In this document: one piece after another, positions 1 to 12,587 of the stretch
Numbering within the stretch: position 1 is the stretch's first letter
Layout: each line of letters starts with the position of its first letter
Source of the DNA: Thuidium tamariscinum
Lineage: Eukaryota; Streptophyta; Bryopsida; Hypnales; Thuidiaceae
NCBI GenBank assembly: GCA_947034885.2
Contig: OX344757.2
Coordinates: 24,422,001 to 24,486,000, forward strand
Direction: 5' to 3'
DNA: 64,000 bases
Position numbers and translations under genes: made by a program
The notes under the pieces: model-generated
Told to the model about the DNA's origin: nothing
Database searches by the model: none
Seen by the model: the letters and a program-made list of their open reading frames with translations, nothing else

Positions 1-3000
1 ATAAACTTCGTTGCTGTGTGGCAATCTGAACACACTCGAAGGTTCTTGAACACCCGAATTGGCTCTCCAGGGGGTGTCCCCATGAGTCCATAAACAATAG
101 CCAACTTCTCACTATGGGAGCAAAGAGCAAGTTCTTTCTCCTCCTCATCAATGTTCCGCAACACTAGCCGGGTATCAGGAATGTAGCCTTCGGCCTTAAT
201 TGTCTCACTCAATCTCCTCAGCTCCGCATAGATCTCCTTCGCTTCTGGGTGAGAAGTATCCCCAACAACGAAGTCATGGACCTTGTTATCAACTTCAATC
301 CAGCTACGCCCTGGCTCCTTGCGTATACCTCTCTCCTGCATCATAGTGCGCACCCACAACACCTCCTCCCACTTGCCAGCTGCAGCATAGATATTCGAGA
401 GAAGCACGTATGCAGAAGCATCCATCGGTTCCAACTTGAGACGCTCATTAGCGGCAAGTTTGCCCAACTCCACATTGCCGTACGTTCTACAAGCACCAAG
501 CAAGGCTCCCCAAGTTGCACCATTTGGTTCCACTGGCATGTTCCCAATCAAGAGCTTTGCTTCCTCCAAATGTCCTGCTCGGCCAAGAACATCCACCATG
601 CAGTTACAAAGCACAACAGTAGGTTCGATGCCATCATCTTGTGTCATAGCGAGAAAAAGTCTACGGCCCTCATCCACAAGGCCAGCATGACTACAGGCCG
701 ACAACACTGCAACGAAGGAGATCTCATTGGGCTGGATACCATCAGCAATCATATTTTTAAAGACTTCCAGGGCTTCGAGCCCACATCCATGTTCTGCAAG
801 TCCATCGATCATCACAGTCCAAATGACTAAATCACGATCCTCCATCCTTTCAAAAACCACCCGGGCATCATTCAAACTGCCACAATTTGCATACATGTGA
901 ACAAGCGCAGTGCCAACACGCAAGTCTGACTCAAGTCCCGCATCGAGGACATGCCGATGAACCTCCTTCACCCACTCCAACCCTCCTGCGCCTGCACATG
1001 GATTTAGAATGTTCACATACGTGAAAATATCCGGCTTGAAGCCTTCCAGTTGCATTTGCAATAATCTTTCATAAGCTTCGTGCCCACAGCCATGTTCTGC
1101 AAGTCCACCAATCATCACGTTCCATGTGATTATATCACGATCCTTCATCCTCTCAAAAACTAGCCGGGCATCATCCACACTGTCAATCTTTCCATACATA
1201 TGAACCAGCGCACTGCCCACACGCATATCTGACTCAAGTCCGGCTTCAAGGACATGCCTGTGAACCTCCTTCACCCACTCTAAAGCCCCTGCACTTGCAC
1301 ACGGATTCAGAATGCTCGTATAAGTGAATGCATCCGGTTTAATGCCCTCCAGTTGCATTTGCAGAAACAAATCATACGCCTCACGACCACATCCGTGCTC
1401 TGCAAGTCCACCAATCATCACGTTCCATGTGACTACATCACGATCCTCCATCCTGTTAAAAACTAGTCGTGCATCATCCAAACTGCCACATTTAGCATAC
1501 ATGTGCACCAGCGCATTACCCATACGCAAATCCGACTCAGGTCTTGCTTTAAGGACGTGCCTGTGAACCTCCTTCACCCACTCCAAAGCTCCTGTGCTTG
1601 CACGCGGATTCAGAATGCTCAAATAGGTGGTTGCGTTCGGTTCCCAGCCCTCTCTTTGCATTTCGAGAAACAGATCATATGCCTCCTGCCCATGTCCATG
1701 CTCTGCAAGTCCGCCGATCATTGTGTTCCAGGAGATCACGTCGTGTTCCTCCATTCGCCCAAAAACTACTTGGGCATCATCAATACTGCCACAATTTGCA
1801 TACATGTGAATGAGCGAATTGCCAATACACACATCTGATTCAAGCCCAGCATGTCTTACATACGCATGAACTTCTTTGCCCCACTGCAAAGCTGATGGAT
1901 TGGCACAAGCCTTCAGGACGCTCGAAAAAGTATATGCATCTGGCTGGACCCCTTCCTGGCACATTTGATTGAAAAGTTTCATTGCTTTTTCAGCATGACT
2001 GTGCTTTGCATAACCTCCGATCATGATGGTCCAACTAAACACGTTCTTCTTCACAAGTTCATCAAACACTCCGCGTGCAGACTCCAATTCCCCACACCTG
2101 ATATACACGCTCGCTAGGTTGTTTGCCACATAACTATTCTGCTCCATTCTACTCTGGTTTATGTAGTCGTGAACCTGCTTCACGACATTAACTTTAAGGT
2201 TTTCCTCCTTCAAGCACCGTCTCAAAACTTCAACATACATGCGCGAGTTGATGGCCATGCCTTGTTCTAGTCGATTCTTCAAATTTCCAATTGCTTCAAT
2301 CGTGGTTCTTGCACTTTCCATGGGCATACCACCGCCACCACCCTGTACAATATGCCTCGACTGTCTTGCAGTAGTACACACAATGCTTCGTTTTCCATTG
2401 TGGCCCTTGGATAGCCTGATTCATCAATACAGTCTTCGTTAGGAAACCCTCAGAAAGAAGAACACTGATACACAAAAAGGAAAGGGTGCAAGGCCACCAA
2501 TGCCTTGTACTCACATATCTCAATATGAACAAAGTTGCATTCGTCCATTTGAATTCTTAACATCTCTCACATACAAAGCAAGTTTTAGAACACCATCCCA
2601 GTTTAAGTGCACCCAATAACCCAAAAAGTGATATCGGAGGGTATTGCACAAACAGAAATCTTCAAACTCACTCAAAATCAAATATTTCTAGATGCACCTA
2701 CTCTCATCACTAGACAAGGGAGCAAACTCAAACCCTAAAGTTACCTGCTTCCTTGTATTGTGTCTTGAGACTCTTTGGTGCGATAATCAACAGGGGGTTG
2801 CAATTCACCTTCAGTTGCCAAGTTGAGCATTGCCTTTACCCATGGTGGAGTTGACCAGCCATATATCCAAAGTGCTTTCCTTGCCACCTTATGTCTAAAG
2901 TCAGGAGATCTAAGATTCCTCTGTAGGCACCACAACCCATGATCGTAAAATGCTCATTCTGCATCCAACATAAACATGCAAGGAATATTTGTTGTTCATA

Positions 3001-3867
3001 CTGCAATGATCTGTGCGGTGTTCACTGCACTCTTTGACAACAAACAACGCAATTTCACACTTGCTGCTTCACTAACTGCCCACAAGTGCCCATGGCCTTG
3101 TACTTTACAAGCAAGAAACATCCCCGTCACTTGTTGACCCGAGCCTTGTATGCACTTTCATCTATCAAATAATCATACCTTATCAGCTCTATTGTCCCAC
3201 CACTGCGTAGGATCTGCAAAGTACTCTTTCCAAAGTTCTTCAACCGACTGTAGTTCACCTGAATCCACCGCAACATGCTTTATCCATGTCAGTCACATTC
3301 TCACCAACAGAGGCAAACTCGTTCTGTGAAAATGGGCATATGATACATACCTGAGGCATTGGAATTTGAAGGTGATCTCCTCCAAACTGATGTAAATGAT
3401 GAACACCTATTTGGTCCACTCCTTCGAATGTGAGAAGACAAGGGCAGGGACAAAGAAGGGAAGATTGGCCATGGAGACCTGAAGACTGTGATTGCGCAGA
3501 TATCCTGGGCACACAAATGTCAACACTCAGTCAACAAGTAACTTCGTACCATTTAAAACACACTTTCGCCATCAATACCGGGGTTTAGGGTTCGGTGAAC
3601 ATGTCTATATCCAGTTACGTTTGGAAAAGTCTGACAATGTCTTATCAAACATTGCTGTGAAGGAGACCTCATATTTCGACACATTTGTTGCCAACATGAC
3701 TACCGTAATCCATGTCACAAATCATCCAACCGCTAAATTCACTCACCTGTGCACCAGCTAGTCCAAGCTCCAACAAAAGGCTTCTCTTTTCTCTTCCACG
3801 CTGCAATTGTTGCCTACAACCTAAATCCCGCGACACCAATTGAGCTGGCAATCCCATCACTATCTGC
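1..3867 (-). repeat. Inverted duplication, left arm
   Basis: This arm matches 15869-20327 in opposite orientation across exons and introns. The 590-bp length difference is nearly all explained by two extra 303-bp PPR modules in the right arm. Similarity stops at 3867, just at a putative splice acceptor. Positions 1-723 are identical to 19605-20327; the rest has diverged visibly. The duplication continues beyond the left edge. Confidence 0.9.
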
Positions 3868-4946
3868 CTGCATGTAAGGATCCGACGTTGTGGATAGGCG
3901 GACCTGTTGCTGGTCGACGCCTAATATTGGTACCCTGGGTATTTAGGTTTGACTCATCAGCTTTCCTCTTCTCTTCTCTCTCTTTCCATTCTGCTGGCAT
4001 CACAGGCATGTTGCTCGTGGGCTGGAACTCCAGAACCATCGGTGTGGGATCAGGGATTGTGGCATCTGTGCTGTCGGACTAAAAACAGAGCACTGACAGA
4101 CACTCAGCAACAACATCTAACTGACAATTTGAAAAGACTCAAAAGAAACCCTTACGTGCAATGGATATTCTCATTCACTCCACCAGAACAGCTTCAAGAG
4201 CTTACCCCAGATCGATACTTCTCTAGCAGAGAGCAATGAACTTCTCCATGCCGACTAAACAGCTCTAACAAAGTATCGTCTTTCTAAAATACAAGTGGCA
4301 ATTATGAATGTAACAGACCACTCGATCTCAACACTCTTCGGAATCACACTAATTTGCAACTTCAACCCTAAAATTGGCGATAGGTGTCTCCATCAGCGGC
4401 TTTACTGGGCGTACTGGAGTTAGCATTAGAAAGCATAATACGGATCCTCCCATTCTTCACAGAACTGTCCAACTTCTCTCTCTAGCTCAATGCTATATCG
4501 CACTGTTCTCTTCCGGAACAGGACAATTCTAAACCTATTATCGCCCCACGTATTAATCCTTAAACCGTAAACCGCACCACATTATGGACCCGCACAAAGC
4601 CGAAACTAAAAACTCTGTCGCGGCATCGCAATGAGAAACATTGCCTTTGTTCAATTATTTGCAAAGCACACAACCTCGTTGATGCCGTTCTAACAGAGAG
4701 AGGAAAGAGATAAACGTCAGGAAGCAGAAGAGGAAAAGCTATGAGGTGGTGACTTACTGGAGAAGCAGAGCAGAACAGAGCATTTTGTGAAGCGTTCATG
4801 GTAGATTTCGCGGCGCAATTGAGGGACAGGCTCGGACCCCTGAAGGACGACGAGAGAGCTGCGACAGATGCACATGCGGGGGAGCTATGAGGAGAGGGAG
4901 AAGGCGAGACAGATGGAGAGGCGCGGGGAGAAAAGTGGATTGCCAT
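1..4946 (-). CDS. OSB-like PDF-motif / PPR-DYW fusion, copy 1 (3' end outside window)
   Basis: Inferred exons on the minus strand: 4946-4758 (ATG; 63 residues rich in Ser, Pro and Ala, like a chloroplast or dual transit peptide; donor GTAAGT), 4078 to about 3870 (borders unsure), a short exon ending 3747, 3485-3351, 3258-3179, 2920-2745 and 2415 to the window edge. The exons 3258-3179 and 2920-2745 encode a PDF motif (WWDNRADK, then SPDFRHK and ALW), the signature of plant organellar OSB single-stranded-DNA-binding proteins. The exon 2920-2745 ends in phase 2, and the acceptor at 2415 continues in frame into the PPR part: an N-terminal PPR region, four PLS modules, E/E+ and DYW with HSE and CSDC. 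The last ~30 residues lie beyond position 1. No stop interrupts 2415-1. An SSB fold between transit peptide and PDF motif is not recognisable by eye. Alternative: separate OSB-like and PPR genes, the PPR starting at ATG 2327. Confidence 0.72.
909..1817 (-). repeat. PLS modules in copy 1 (more diverged)
   Basis: Units start at 1817, 1514 and 1211 on the minus strand, with a fourth from 908 running into the E domain. The period is the same 303 bp as in copy 2, but the units differ from each other at many residues, as is usual for PPR proteins. Copy 1 therefore looks like the less homogenised state. Confidence 0.9.
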
Positions 4947-4951
4947 AGCCA

Positions 4952-7661
4952 CCACGCACCAGCCGCAGGAACAGGGTATAAGAGAAACGCCAGGAGCATA
5001 TCAAAATGCCCCTAAATGGTTAATGGTCAAGCCTTTTTTTTTTAGCTTCTTGGAATTTGCTTTAAATTGAACAAAAAGCCAAAATTTTGATATGCTTTAT
5101 CAATTTTAAGAAAATCATAACCACACAAATTCAAACTAGACATGTTAGAGATCACTTAGGTAAAGAAAACACAACATTATCACTTATGGATTGAAAGATT
5201 ATAATCTTTGATCATGAGGGTGTTCAAATTGCAAAAGTGACTTGAAGTCTTTTGATCCTATTTTCACATGTCACATGTCAAATGTTGGTCATCAGAAAAA
5301 TATGAAGTTGAAGGGCCCAAGACACATAACCCCAATCAATTTACAACTTTTCAAAATCAGCTTTACAATTTTTTTAAATGAATTTCTAATATGATTTTGT
5401 ATCCAAGATCTAGTGTATTTGAGGCTCATTTCCAATAGCCCTTAAGACTATGAAAAATCAAGATTGTAGTGGGTACTCTTGCATAAAATCTTGAATAGAA
5501 AAATCATAATCAATCATTTTTACAATTGAATTTTTGATGTTTAAAATAGACTTCAAAAAGAATACTCTAAAAATATAAACTACTAAAAATAGTAATTTGA
5601 TTAGGTTTTATTTAGCCTCAAAGTTTTTGAAACACCAAATTTTAGTGCCTTGGGCATTAAAGGGCTAAACCAATTGAACCCCTTAACCCTTGAAACCAAA
5701 GTTTTTTGGTGTTTTTATTTTAAATGTAGATGAATAGTAAAGCCTTGGGTCCTAAAATCCTAACCCTTAGATACCAAAAGTCACTATTTACAGGGATTTA
5801 GGATTTGGAATTTGGTGACAAATCTCTAAAAAAATAAAATAAAAATTGACTTATAATTATTCTTAAATCCCTAAAATTCTTGAAACCCATAAGGGACAAT
5901 TCGAGCCCTCCATAAGATCTTGACTAGCGTCAGTGGGTATTGTGTTATGATTGCCTATTCTTCTTCACCAAGCTGTACAATTTAACGTGGACAATTGTTG
6001 TACAAGTAATAATGGCGAGTAACAAACCAATGATGTTGCATGGACATTATTTGATTGTCAAGTTCTCTTCTTCTTTGGAGGGTTTCTTTTGTTTGATTGC
6101 AATTTTCTTCTTTATTTTTATTCACCATTTTAGTTTTGTAGTTTTACTTCTCTATTTTGCATCTTTGGATGAACTTGTGTATAAGCTCAAATGGGGTTGT
6201 GTAGTGAATTGCAAAGGGTGATTCTTTATAGTAGAAAAGATGAAAACAAAAATTGGGTATCCGTGAAAGTCAAAGCAAATTAATTGTTTACTTTGATGTC
6301 TAGGAAAATTGGTGGACACGCTAAGGATGCCAAGAAACATAGGGATCATGACATTGACGGGTGCTACAAGGCGAAGGTACTGAAATTTCAAACAAATGCC
6401 AATTTTGTTGTAACTAATTACATTCAACATGCATACCAATGGAAGAAACTACAATATTGATTAGACCCAAATACAAAAAGATCTACTCAAGCTACTTGTA
6501 ATTGTATGTATTATCATCATTCAACTGAATGCTTGCAATTTTTTTGACTTTGAAGTTCATGTTAATTCATCTCTTACAGCACTTGCTTGCACATAGTTAT
6601 TAATGTTTAATTGTTCAAAGCATATTGGTATTCAATACAAAAGTCTGAGATTGCACTTGCAATTTCAGGTATAAATTTGAAATTGCGAATATGTGGTTAG
6701 AATATAAAGATATGTCTTGGAATGAATCAAATTCCTTGACCACTCATGCAATACAATTGGAGCACTGCTTAGTTTGTAACTTTGAATGTATTTGACTAGT
6801 CTTCATTAAATGCAATTTTGGTGGGATTTTTTTGCTTTAGTGATTAGTGACTACAAAGATGAAAATGCCTATAATTAAGGGTGAGAATTAAGAGAGTATG
6901 ACTTAAAGAGAGATTTTTTTTGTTGATTCATCACTTCAATGAAGATTAGAACTTGTGTTTCCACAACAAAAAATCAAGAGAACTAGAATTTTTGTGTTTC
7001 TAAAGGCACCTAAGTTACAATCTACATTGATTATTTCTTTGTGATCTTTGAATGGAAACTTCTTGTGATAATCAATAAATACAAGAAATGATGATGAATT
7101 GAAACCCACTTGCCAAGACTGATAATTGTTGTTCAAGACTTGAGACAGTTTGTCAATGAATAAAGATGTAATTTGAAATCTGCATAGATTTATTGTGCAT
7201 GTAGATTTATTCCTATTGCATTTTTGTAAGTGGATTGATCCAAATGCATTCTAGAGTTGATAGTGGTGATGCATGTGGAAATAGGAGAACTCACTCAAGG
7301 AGGTCATTCACACAAGGATTTATTACAAAATAGTGTTTTTTCCTTCAATGTTGAATATGTCCCTCGAACTTTCGTATATGGATTTGGATACTTAAATGGC
7401 CTTCCAAATGACTAAGTTGTACAAATACAAACTTCTGACCTTTTCAACTTAGACTCACATTAGATAACTTGAAGTCATGTGATTGTCTTGTTAGATGTAG
7501 CAAGTGTACGGAGTGGGTTTCAAAATCTCATTCATATTTATGTTGTTTGATAGGAAGCGGTTGCCACTCTTTGATTGTGTGGCACTGATGGAGAATCCAT
7601 CTGTGGTGGACAACATGTGCGATAGTGTAGAATAGAGCTCAAGTGTATAGTTTTGGTGGCA
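4952..7661. other. AT-rich intergenic DNA
   Basis: Upstream of copy 1. I see no supported gene. The frames at 5940-6221 (+) and 6152-6439 (-) are low-complexity and lack homology I recognise. The text around 5640-5700 (two 'aaaccctt...' runs) resembles the ends of the repeat family seen at 13.39 and 56.53 kb. Confidence 0.5.
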
Positions 7662-7933
7662 TTAGAGGGGATTTGAGGCCTCCGAAGGGCCGTTTCGAGG
7701 CTATTCTCCGAAACTATTCCCGTAACTATTGGTCGCTATCAAGCTAGCATTTATCCAAAATAAAAAATAAAAATTTGGAGGAGGTGTCCTAAAATATAAA
7801 AAAAAGCCCCCCATTTTTTTTTTCAAAAATAAATAAATTTAATGATGTGGCACTCTCTCCTATTCACGTGGCAAAAACTGCATTCCCACAGTCCGGAAAA
7901 CCGTAGTCTTCGAATAGCCTCAAAAATCCCTTA
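7662..7933. mobile_element. MITE, TTA-flanked family, copy 1
   Basis: The ends are inverted: TTAGAGGGGATTTGAGGC on the left and the complement-like GCCTCAAAAATCCCTTA on the right. TTA flanks both ends, as expected for PIF/Harbinger-type insertion. There is no coding capacity. Related copies lie at 10971, 28985 and 61135. Confidence 0.72.
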
Positions 7934-8209
7934 ATGCCTACAATTTTCCAAATGTATTTTATAAAAATATAAATATTAAAGTGAAGACATTATGGTATAT
8001 AGAGTGTACATTTGTCTAATTAGATTTCATTGTCCATATTTTTGGCTTAGCTTGAAAAAATATAAGCTTACATCGTTTGTTATCCACAAAAGCAGTTCTT
8101 ACTAGGAAGGCATAGTCAAGTAGCGGATTGCAATGTGTTTCTTTGCAATCTGCCTTTACCACTTTTGCATGTAATCAAGTAATTCCAAATTCTTGTTGTC
8201 CTGCTTTGA
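7934..8209. other. AT-rich spacer
   Basis: No gene or repeat recognised. Confidence 0.4.
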
Positions 8210-8842
8210 TCAGATAGGATTGAACAGGTGAAGAGAGATTATACGGAGGATAGAGTATCCTATGATGCCTCTATCTACTGTACCTAGGAAGAAATAGTCT
8301 TCAACCTAAACAAGGTGTTATGCCACACTACAACGAAGTCTTATGGCAAAAAATTCAAACTATACAACCTTGAAGACAATGTTCTCAACCATCGAAACCC
8401 CATGATTGTTGGGCCCAGGGCAATGTTATCTCGATGGAACGTTGGCAAATTTCTCCAATATGTTTCGGATATCACCAGTAAAGTCGTAGTGTGATTGTCC
8501 ATGCTCAAGTGTAAAGCAAAACTAATCATGGGACTCTTGTTCACGGGGTGCAAACAACCCTACAATGTCCTAGGCCAAGAAAAATGCACAAAAATAAAAA
8601 TCGCTCCTAGCAAATTTTTTCATCAAGGAATGTTAATGCTATACATGAAATTCCTCGAGTATAATTTGATGGGGACTAATAGTCGAGGCCCGTTGTTTTT
8701 TGCACATGACACCATTCTCATTAACGACTCTCCTGAAAAGAGTATCCTCATTGAGAGTGGAAACACCTTGTTTTTAGAGACATGGACTCATGATAAGCAT
8801 AGGGACAATGTTCTCATAGAACAATTGCTACCATGGATCTAG
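8210..8842 (+). pseudogene. Decayed coding region, unidentified
   Basis: A single frame reads as plausible protein from 8210 to 8842 but is broken by TAG at 8285-8287 and TGA at 8492-8494. The parts between the stops have mixed composition (for example LYNLEDNVLNHRNP, then GPRAMLSRWNVGKFLQYV) unlike the AT-rich noise around. I do not recognise the family. It may be a transposon-derived or captured gene fragment. The TAG stands where CAG would restore the frame. Confidence 0.4.
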
Positions 8843-9262
8843 CGACTCCATTTTAAATGAGCCCAAGAAAGAGGGTTGCTCGAATATGTCAATGACAATT
8901 GGATTGGCATGAATCTGCTTGGCTGCAACAACTACTTCTTCAAGTAGATCATAGAGTCCGCTGAGGTCATGTGTACTCAATTTATAGTCTCTGTGACAGC
9001 CAACATCATAGAAAGACGTCATCGTAAAAAATAGATTTATTTGCAATCGTGCGCATTTAGGAAGCACAGGCATATCGAATGGTATTTTTAATGTATGTCA
9101 TATTTTTTTTGTAAATTATAAAAATATTGAGCTTTCTCCATCATATTATGTTCTTGTCTTGAAAACTGCTATTCTAAACTAGATGGATGCCAAGTTTCAC
9201 ATGTATCCATCTACTCATGGAAGGGATTTGTTTGTGTACTTTCTAAGTCTCTATCATTGCAG
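8843..9262. other. Spacer without supported gene
   Basis: A minus-strand frame at 8828-9073 is short and unsupported; the rest is AT-rich. Confidence 0.35.
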
Positions 9263-10290
9263 GTTGGAGCCTTTTGCTTTGTTCAAACACCCAAAAGGCA
9301 GAAGCTCACAAGGAACTTCCTCTCTAGATCAAAAAAGTCACCGTCTACCAGGTTTGAATCCGACGGTAGAAGTTGTGAAATGGCTCCCGTGTCCAAGTCT
9401 TACAAGTTTGCGTTCTGCCGCCATAGACTTCAGCAAAAGAAACATTGACGATGGCGTCGTTGATGGTCCCTCAAATCGCGCATCAAGTAGGACTTCCATT
9501 GGCTCGCCTTTGCTGTTGAGAGAGGTATCCTCGAGTTGAAGACAGTCCTGGTCGCGGGTCTGCTCCGCAAACAGATGCTACAACAAGTCAAAAACTTGAA
9601 CTTCTAGACAACGATGTTGGAGAATATCCCCGCCTTGAGGATAATGTTCTACCTTCATCTATAGTATCCACTAGCCCTACCATTGGAGTAAAGTCTACCG
9701 CTAGGGAACATCCTCGCTTCGAGGATAATATTCTACCTTCGTCTATGATGCCCACTATCCCTATCATTGGAATGAAGTCGATCAATGTCCCGTGGGAGGA
9801 GACCAAGGTTCAACTTGGCGCGCTTGATAGAGCTCTTTGTTTATCTTGGCTCCACAATAATCCAACTTGTTCCTCAAAGTCGATAGGAGCTAGACGTTTG
9901 TCGTCCATAGATAATCTTTCTTGTCAACAAATTTTTAGAAAACATCGTTGCTCAATAGATGCCAAGTCTACTAGAAGTAGCCTTCTTTTCATAGATAGTG
10001 TAAAAGCATTATTGCAAAGGCCGTCCCAACGAGAATCCAAATATGTTTCCACTTCCGAAGTTCCTCAAACTATGTACAAATCAAAATGGAAAGCCATTGA
10101 ATCCTTTAGTCTTAGTAATAGTAGTGCTTTGTATAGTGAAAGTCGGCCACATTATTCTTCTCGACATTCAAGAGGATATCTTAAGAGGTCGTGCAAAGCT
10201 AAAAGCAATAGAGGCAGGAAAGGCTATTTCAGCAACCAAGAGCAATGCCTAAGAAAGGAAATGGAATTTTTGAAGTTGTCAATAAACTAA
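9263..10290 (+). pseudogene. Unidentified, probably broken gene fragment
   Basis: After a good acceptor (TATCATTGCAG, 9262) the DNA is GC-richer and stays open in alternating frames. The longest is 9520-10290 (stop at 10288), from which an ATG-initiated 181-residue piece can be read at 9745; it is Ser/Arg/Lys-rich and of unknown family. A TGA at 9517-9519 separates it from the upstream frame. An 84-bp direct duplication (9622-9705, 9706-9789) lies inside. No domain is recognised. It may be one decayed gene together with 8210-8842, since both contain an LEDN-type phrase, but this is a weak link. Confidence 0.35.
9622..9789 (+). repeat. 84-bp tandem duplication in reading frame
   Basis: Two 84-bp units, both 28 codons and in phase, encode EYPRLEDNVLPSS and EHPRFEDNILPSS type segments. 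They have diverged mainly by single substitutions, so the duplication happened while the frame was still translated or not long ago. Confidence 0.75.
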
Positions 10291-10944
10291 TCTTTGTACT
10301 AAAAATAGAATGGTATATAGAAATATAACTTAGATTAAAAGGGTTCATGCTCCATGTATTGTCCTCAGTCTCTGTAATTAGTATCCAAATGGATATAAAA
10401 AAAAGTCAGAGAGGTTGAAAGCTTCATAAGTATACAATGAGATTTTTTGACTTCTTTTTTTATTGAAAATCAATCATATAATTCCAAGATTCAAGCACTT
10501 GAATAAAATTTGTGAGGAAAAACCACACACTTGTTGTGTATGCAAATGCGTAAGTCCATCGATCCTATTGAAATTCAAGTTTCTTGTTTCTCTTCATCCT
10601 ACACATCATCTTGGCATACCATGTCAATGACTATCTTATGTTACATGCTTATTCTAAATTATTTGGGGGAACTCAAAGTCCACCTCTATTTATCCTTGCA
10701 TTCAACAACATTTACCTCGTTGGCAACTTTGGCCTCGTTTTTGAAAGTCTCAAAATGACCATTTTGTCTCAATTTAACAAATAAGGCCTTACAACAAATT
10801 TGTTGTGTTGTTTGAAAAGATAGAGTTCCTATTTGCTATTATCCACACATGCTAAGGCACATTCACAAGATGGAGAAAGGAAGATATTGTGCATAGAAAG
10901 GGCAAAGGGGAAAAAAAGCTTGTCCAAACTAACTTAATGCATTT
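10291..10944. other. AT-rich spacer
   Basis: No supported gene. Frames at 10531-10784 are overlapping low-complexity translations. Confidence 0.4.
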
Positions 10945-11947
10945 GGGTTGTTGCAAGAAATACTTATCGATTAGAGGAGATTTGAGGCTTCTCAAGGGCC
11001 ATTTTGGGGTTGTTCCCCAAAATTGTTCCTGTAATTGCTGGTCGCTGTCATGCCAACATTCCCCCCCCCAAAAAAAAACACTTTTTTTTGGATCCTGAAA
11101 TATGAAAAAAATCCCAAAACAAAAATTTCGAATTTTTTTTTAATGACGTGGCACTCTCTCAACTACGTAGGATTCTTGCTCACACAGCAAAAACTACATT
11201 CCCGCAGTCTTCCAATGGCGTCAAAAATCCCCTAATGAGTTTTGTCTCAAAATGGCCTATTCAATGAGTCCCATGACTTTTTGAATAAATTTTTTTTGAA
11301 TAAAATAAAATATGGATAATTTGAAAAGTAGTGAGACTATTGTGTCTCTTAAAATTCAAACCTAAGAAAATTTATTTCTAAAAGTTATACACAAAAAAGC
11401 GCAATGAAAAATACAATGAAAATAGACACTTTGTTATTTTATTTTTAAAAAACAGTAAAAGAATTCAATAAAATAAAATAATAAATTCCATTTTTCCTAA
11501 CCTTAAGATGTTTCTCTTCAACCATTTTCATCTTTAAAAAAAATATTTTTTGTTCTCTACAAGTGTACTTTGGTATCTCCACTTTGAATACATGTGGAAG
11601 GTGGACAATCTACTATTTTAAAAAAAATTCTTCAAGGTCTTGTGTGACTTTAGTAAAAGTCCTTGCATGACAATTTTGAGCTTAAAATTTCATTTTTGGG
11701 TCAAAAATTTAGGACTACCCCCCCCCCCCCCCAAATGACCAAAATAGACATCCAATTGGGGGTTGTTTAAGAATAATAAAATAATTTCAAAAGTTTCAAA
11801 ACATTACATTATCTTTGTAACTTTTATGTGTATCTTCATTTTAGGTTTCGTATGAATTGGATAAACAATGCAAAAGTTATGGATTAAAAACCACCTTTCC
11901 AAAGCCAAGGGGACAAAAAATAGGACAAGTGTTTCTTGCATTTACCC
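10945..11947. mobile_element. Inverted-terminal-repeat element, R2 family, copy a
   Basis: The left end GGGTTGTTGCAAGAAATACT and the right end GTGTTTCTTGCATTTACCC are inverted repeats shared with the elements at 37124 and 53098. The flanks ATTT and ACTT differ at one of four bases. A MITE (10971-11234) is nested just inside the left end. No protein frame is present, so it is non-autonomous. Confidence 0.65.
10971..11234. mobile_element. MITE, TTA-flanked family, copy 2 (nested)
   Basis: The ends TTAGAGGAGATTTGAGGC and GTCAAAAATCCCCTA match copy 1 at 7662. It sits inside the R2 element 10945-11947, so it inserted later. Confidence 0.68.
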
Positions 11948-12587
11948 ACTTACAATATCAAAGAAATATGAGAGGTGTTGACGGTGCTAACCTACTTTGA
12001 GGGTATTACAACACCTTAATAGGTAGCCACAAATGGTGGCATTGTTTCTTTCATTTTCTTATAGACACGACCATTGTAAACTCTTGAATCATTCACAGTG
12101 ACTTGAATTTCAAATTCCTAACATATCTTATGACCCATTTGTCATTTCTAATGAAATTGATAAAAGAATTGACTTTGAAATGGCTGCAAAAAGTGACAAG
12201 TTTTTTGAGTTTTACCCCCATGTATGTGCAACTCATAGATTGTGGTCTATAGAAAAGATTAGAAAGTTGTGCAAACTTTGCAAGAAAAAAACTTCATATG
12301 TGTGCCCATGATGCAAAGGAATTCACTTATGTAAATATCCTTACTATTAGACTAGTCATTGGTCTCAACTATTGTGATCTCCAATTGAAAGACAGTAATT
12401 ACTTTAATTTTCATTTACTATATTTGGAAGTATGCTTTGAACTCTAACCACGGTGATGGATTAGCTAATAGATGCCTTCTATAGGAGGAGGTTCAAAAAC
12501 TACTTAGGTTCTTCAAATTGCCCCTACAAAAGCTCCTGAAATTGTGCAGAAAATAGATTGCGAAAACATAATTTTTATTTTGATGAA
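11948..12587. other. AT-rich spacer
   Basis: No supported feature. It may contain the poorly conserved left part of the R1 repeat that follows. Confidence 0.35.

Noticed and set aside
249-830. 193-residue plus-strand frame
   Set aside because: It lies antisense to the PPR-DYW exon of copy 1 and starts at GTG; the same shadow appears at 19468-20079 in copy 2.
1-2415. Copy 1 as a pseudogene because no closed long frame is visible
   Set aside because: Translation of the minus strand from 2415 to 1 is free of stops; the frame simply leaves the window.
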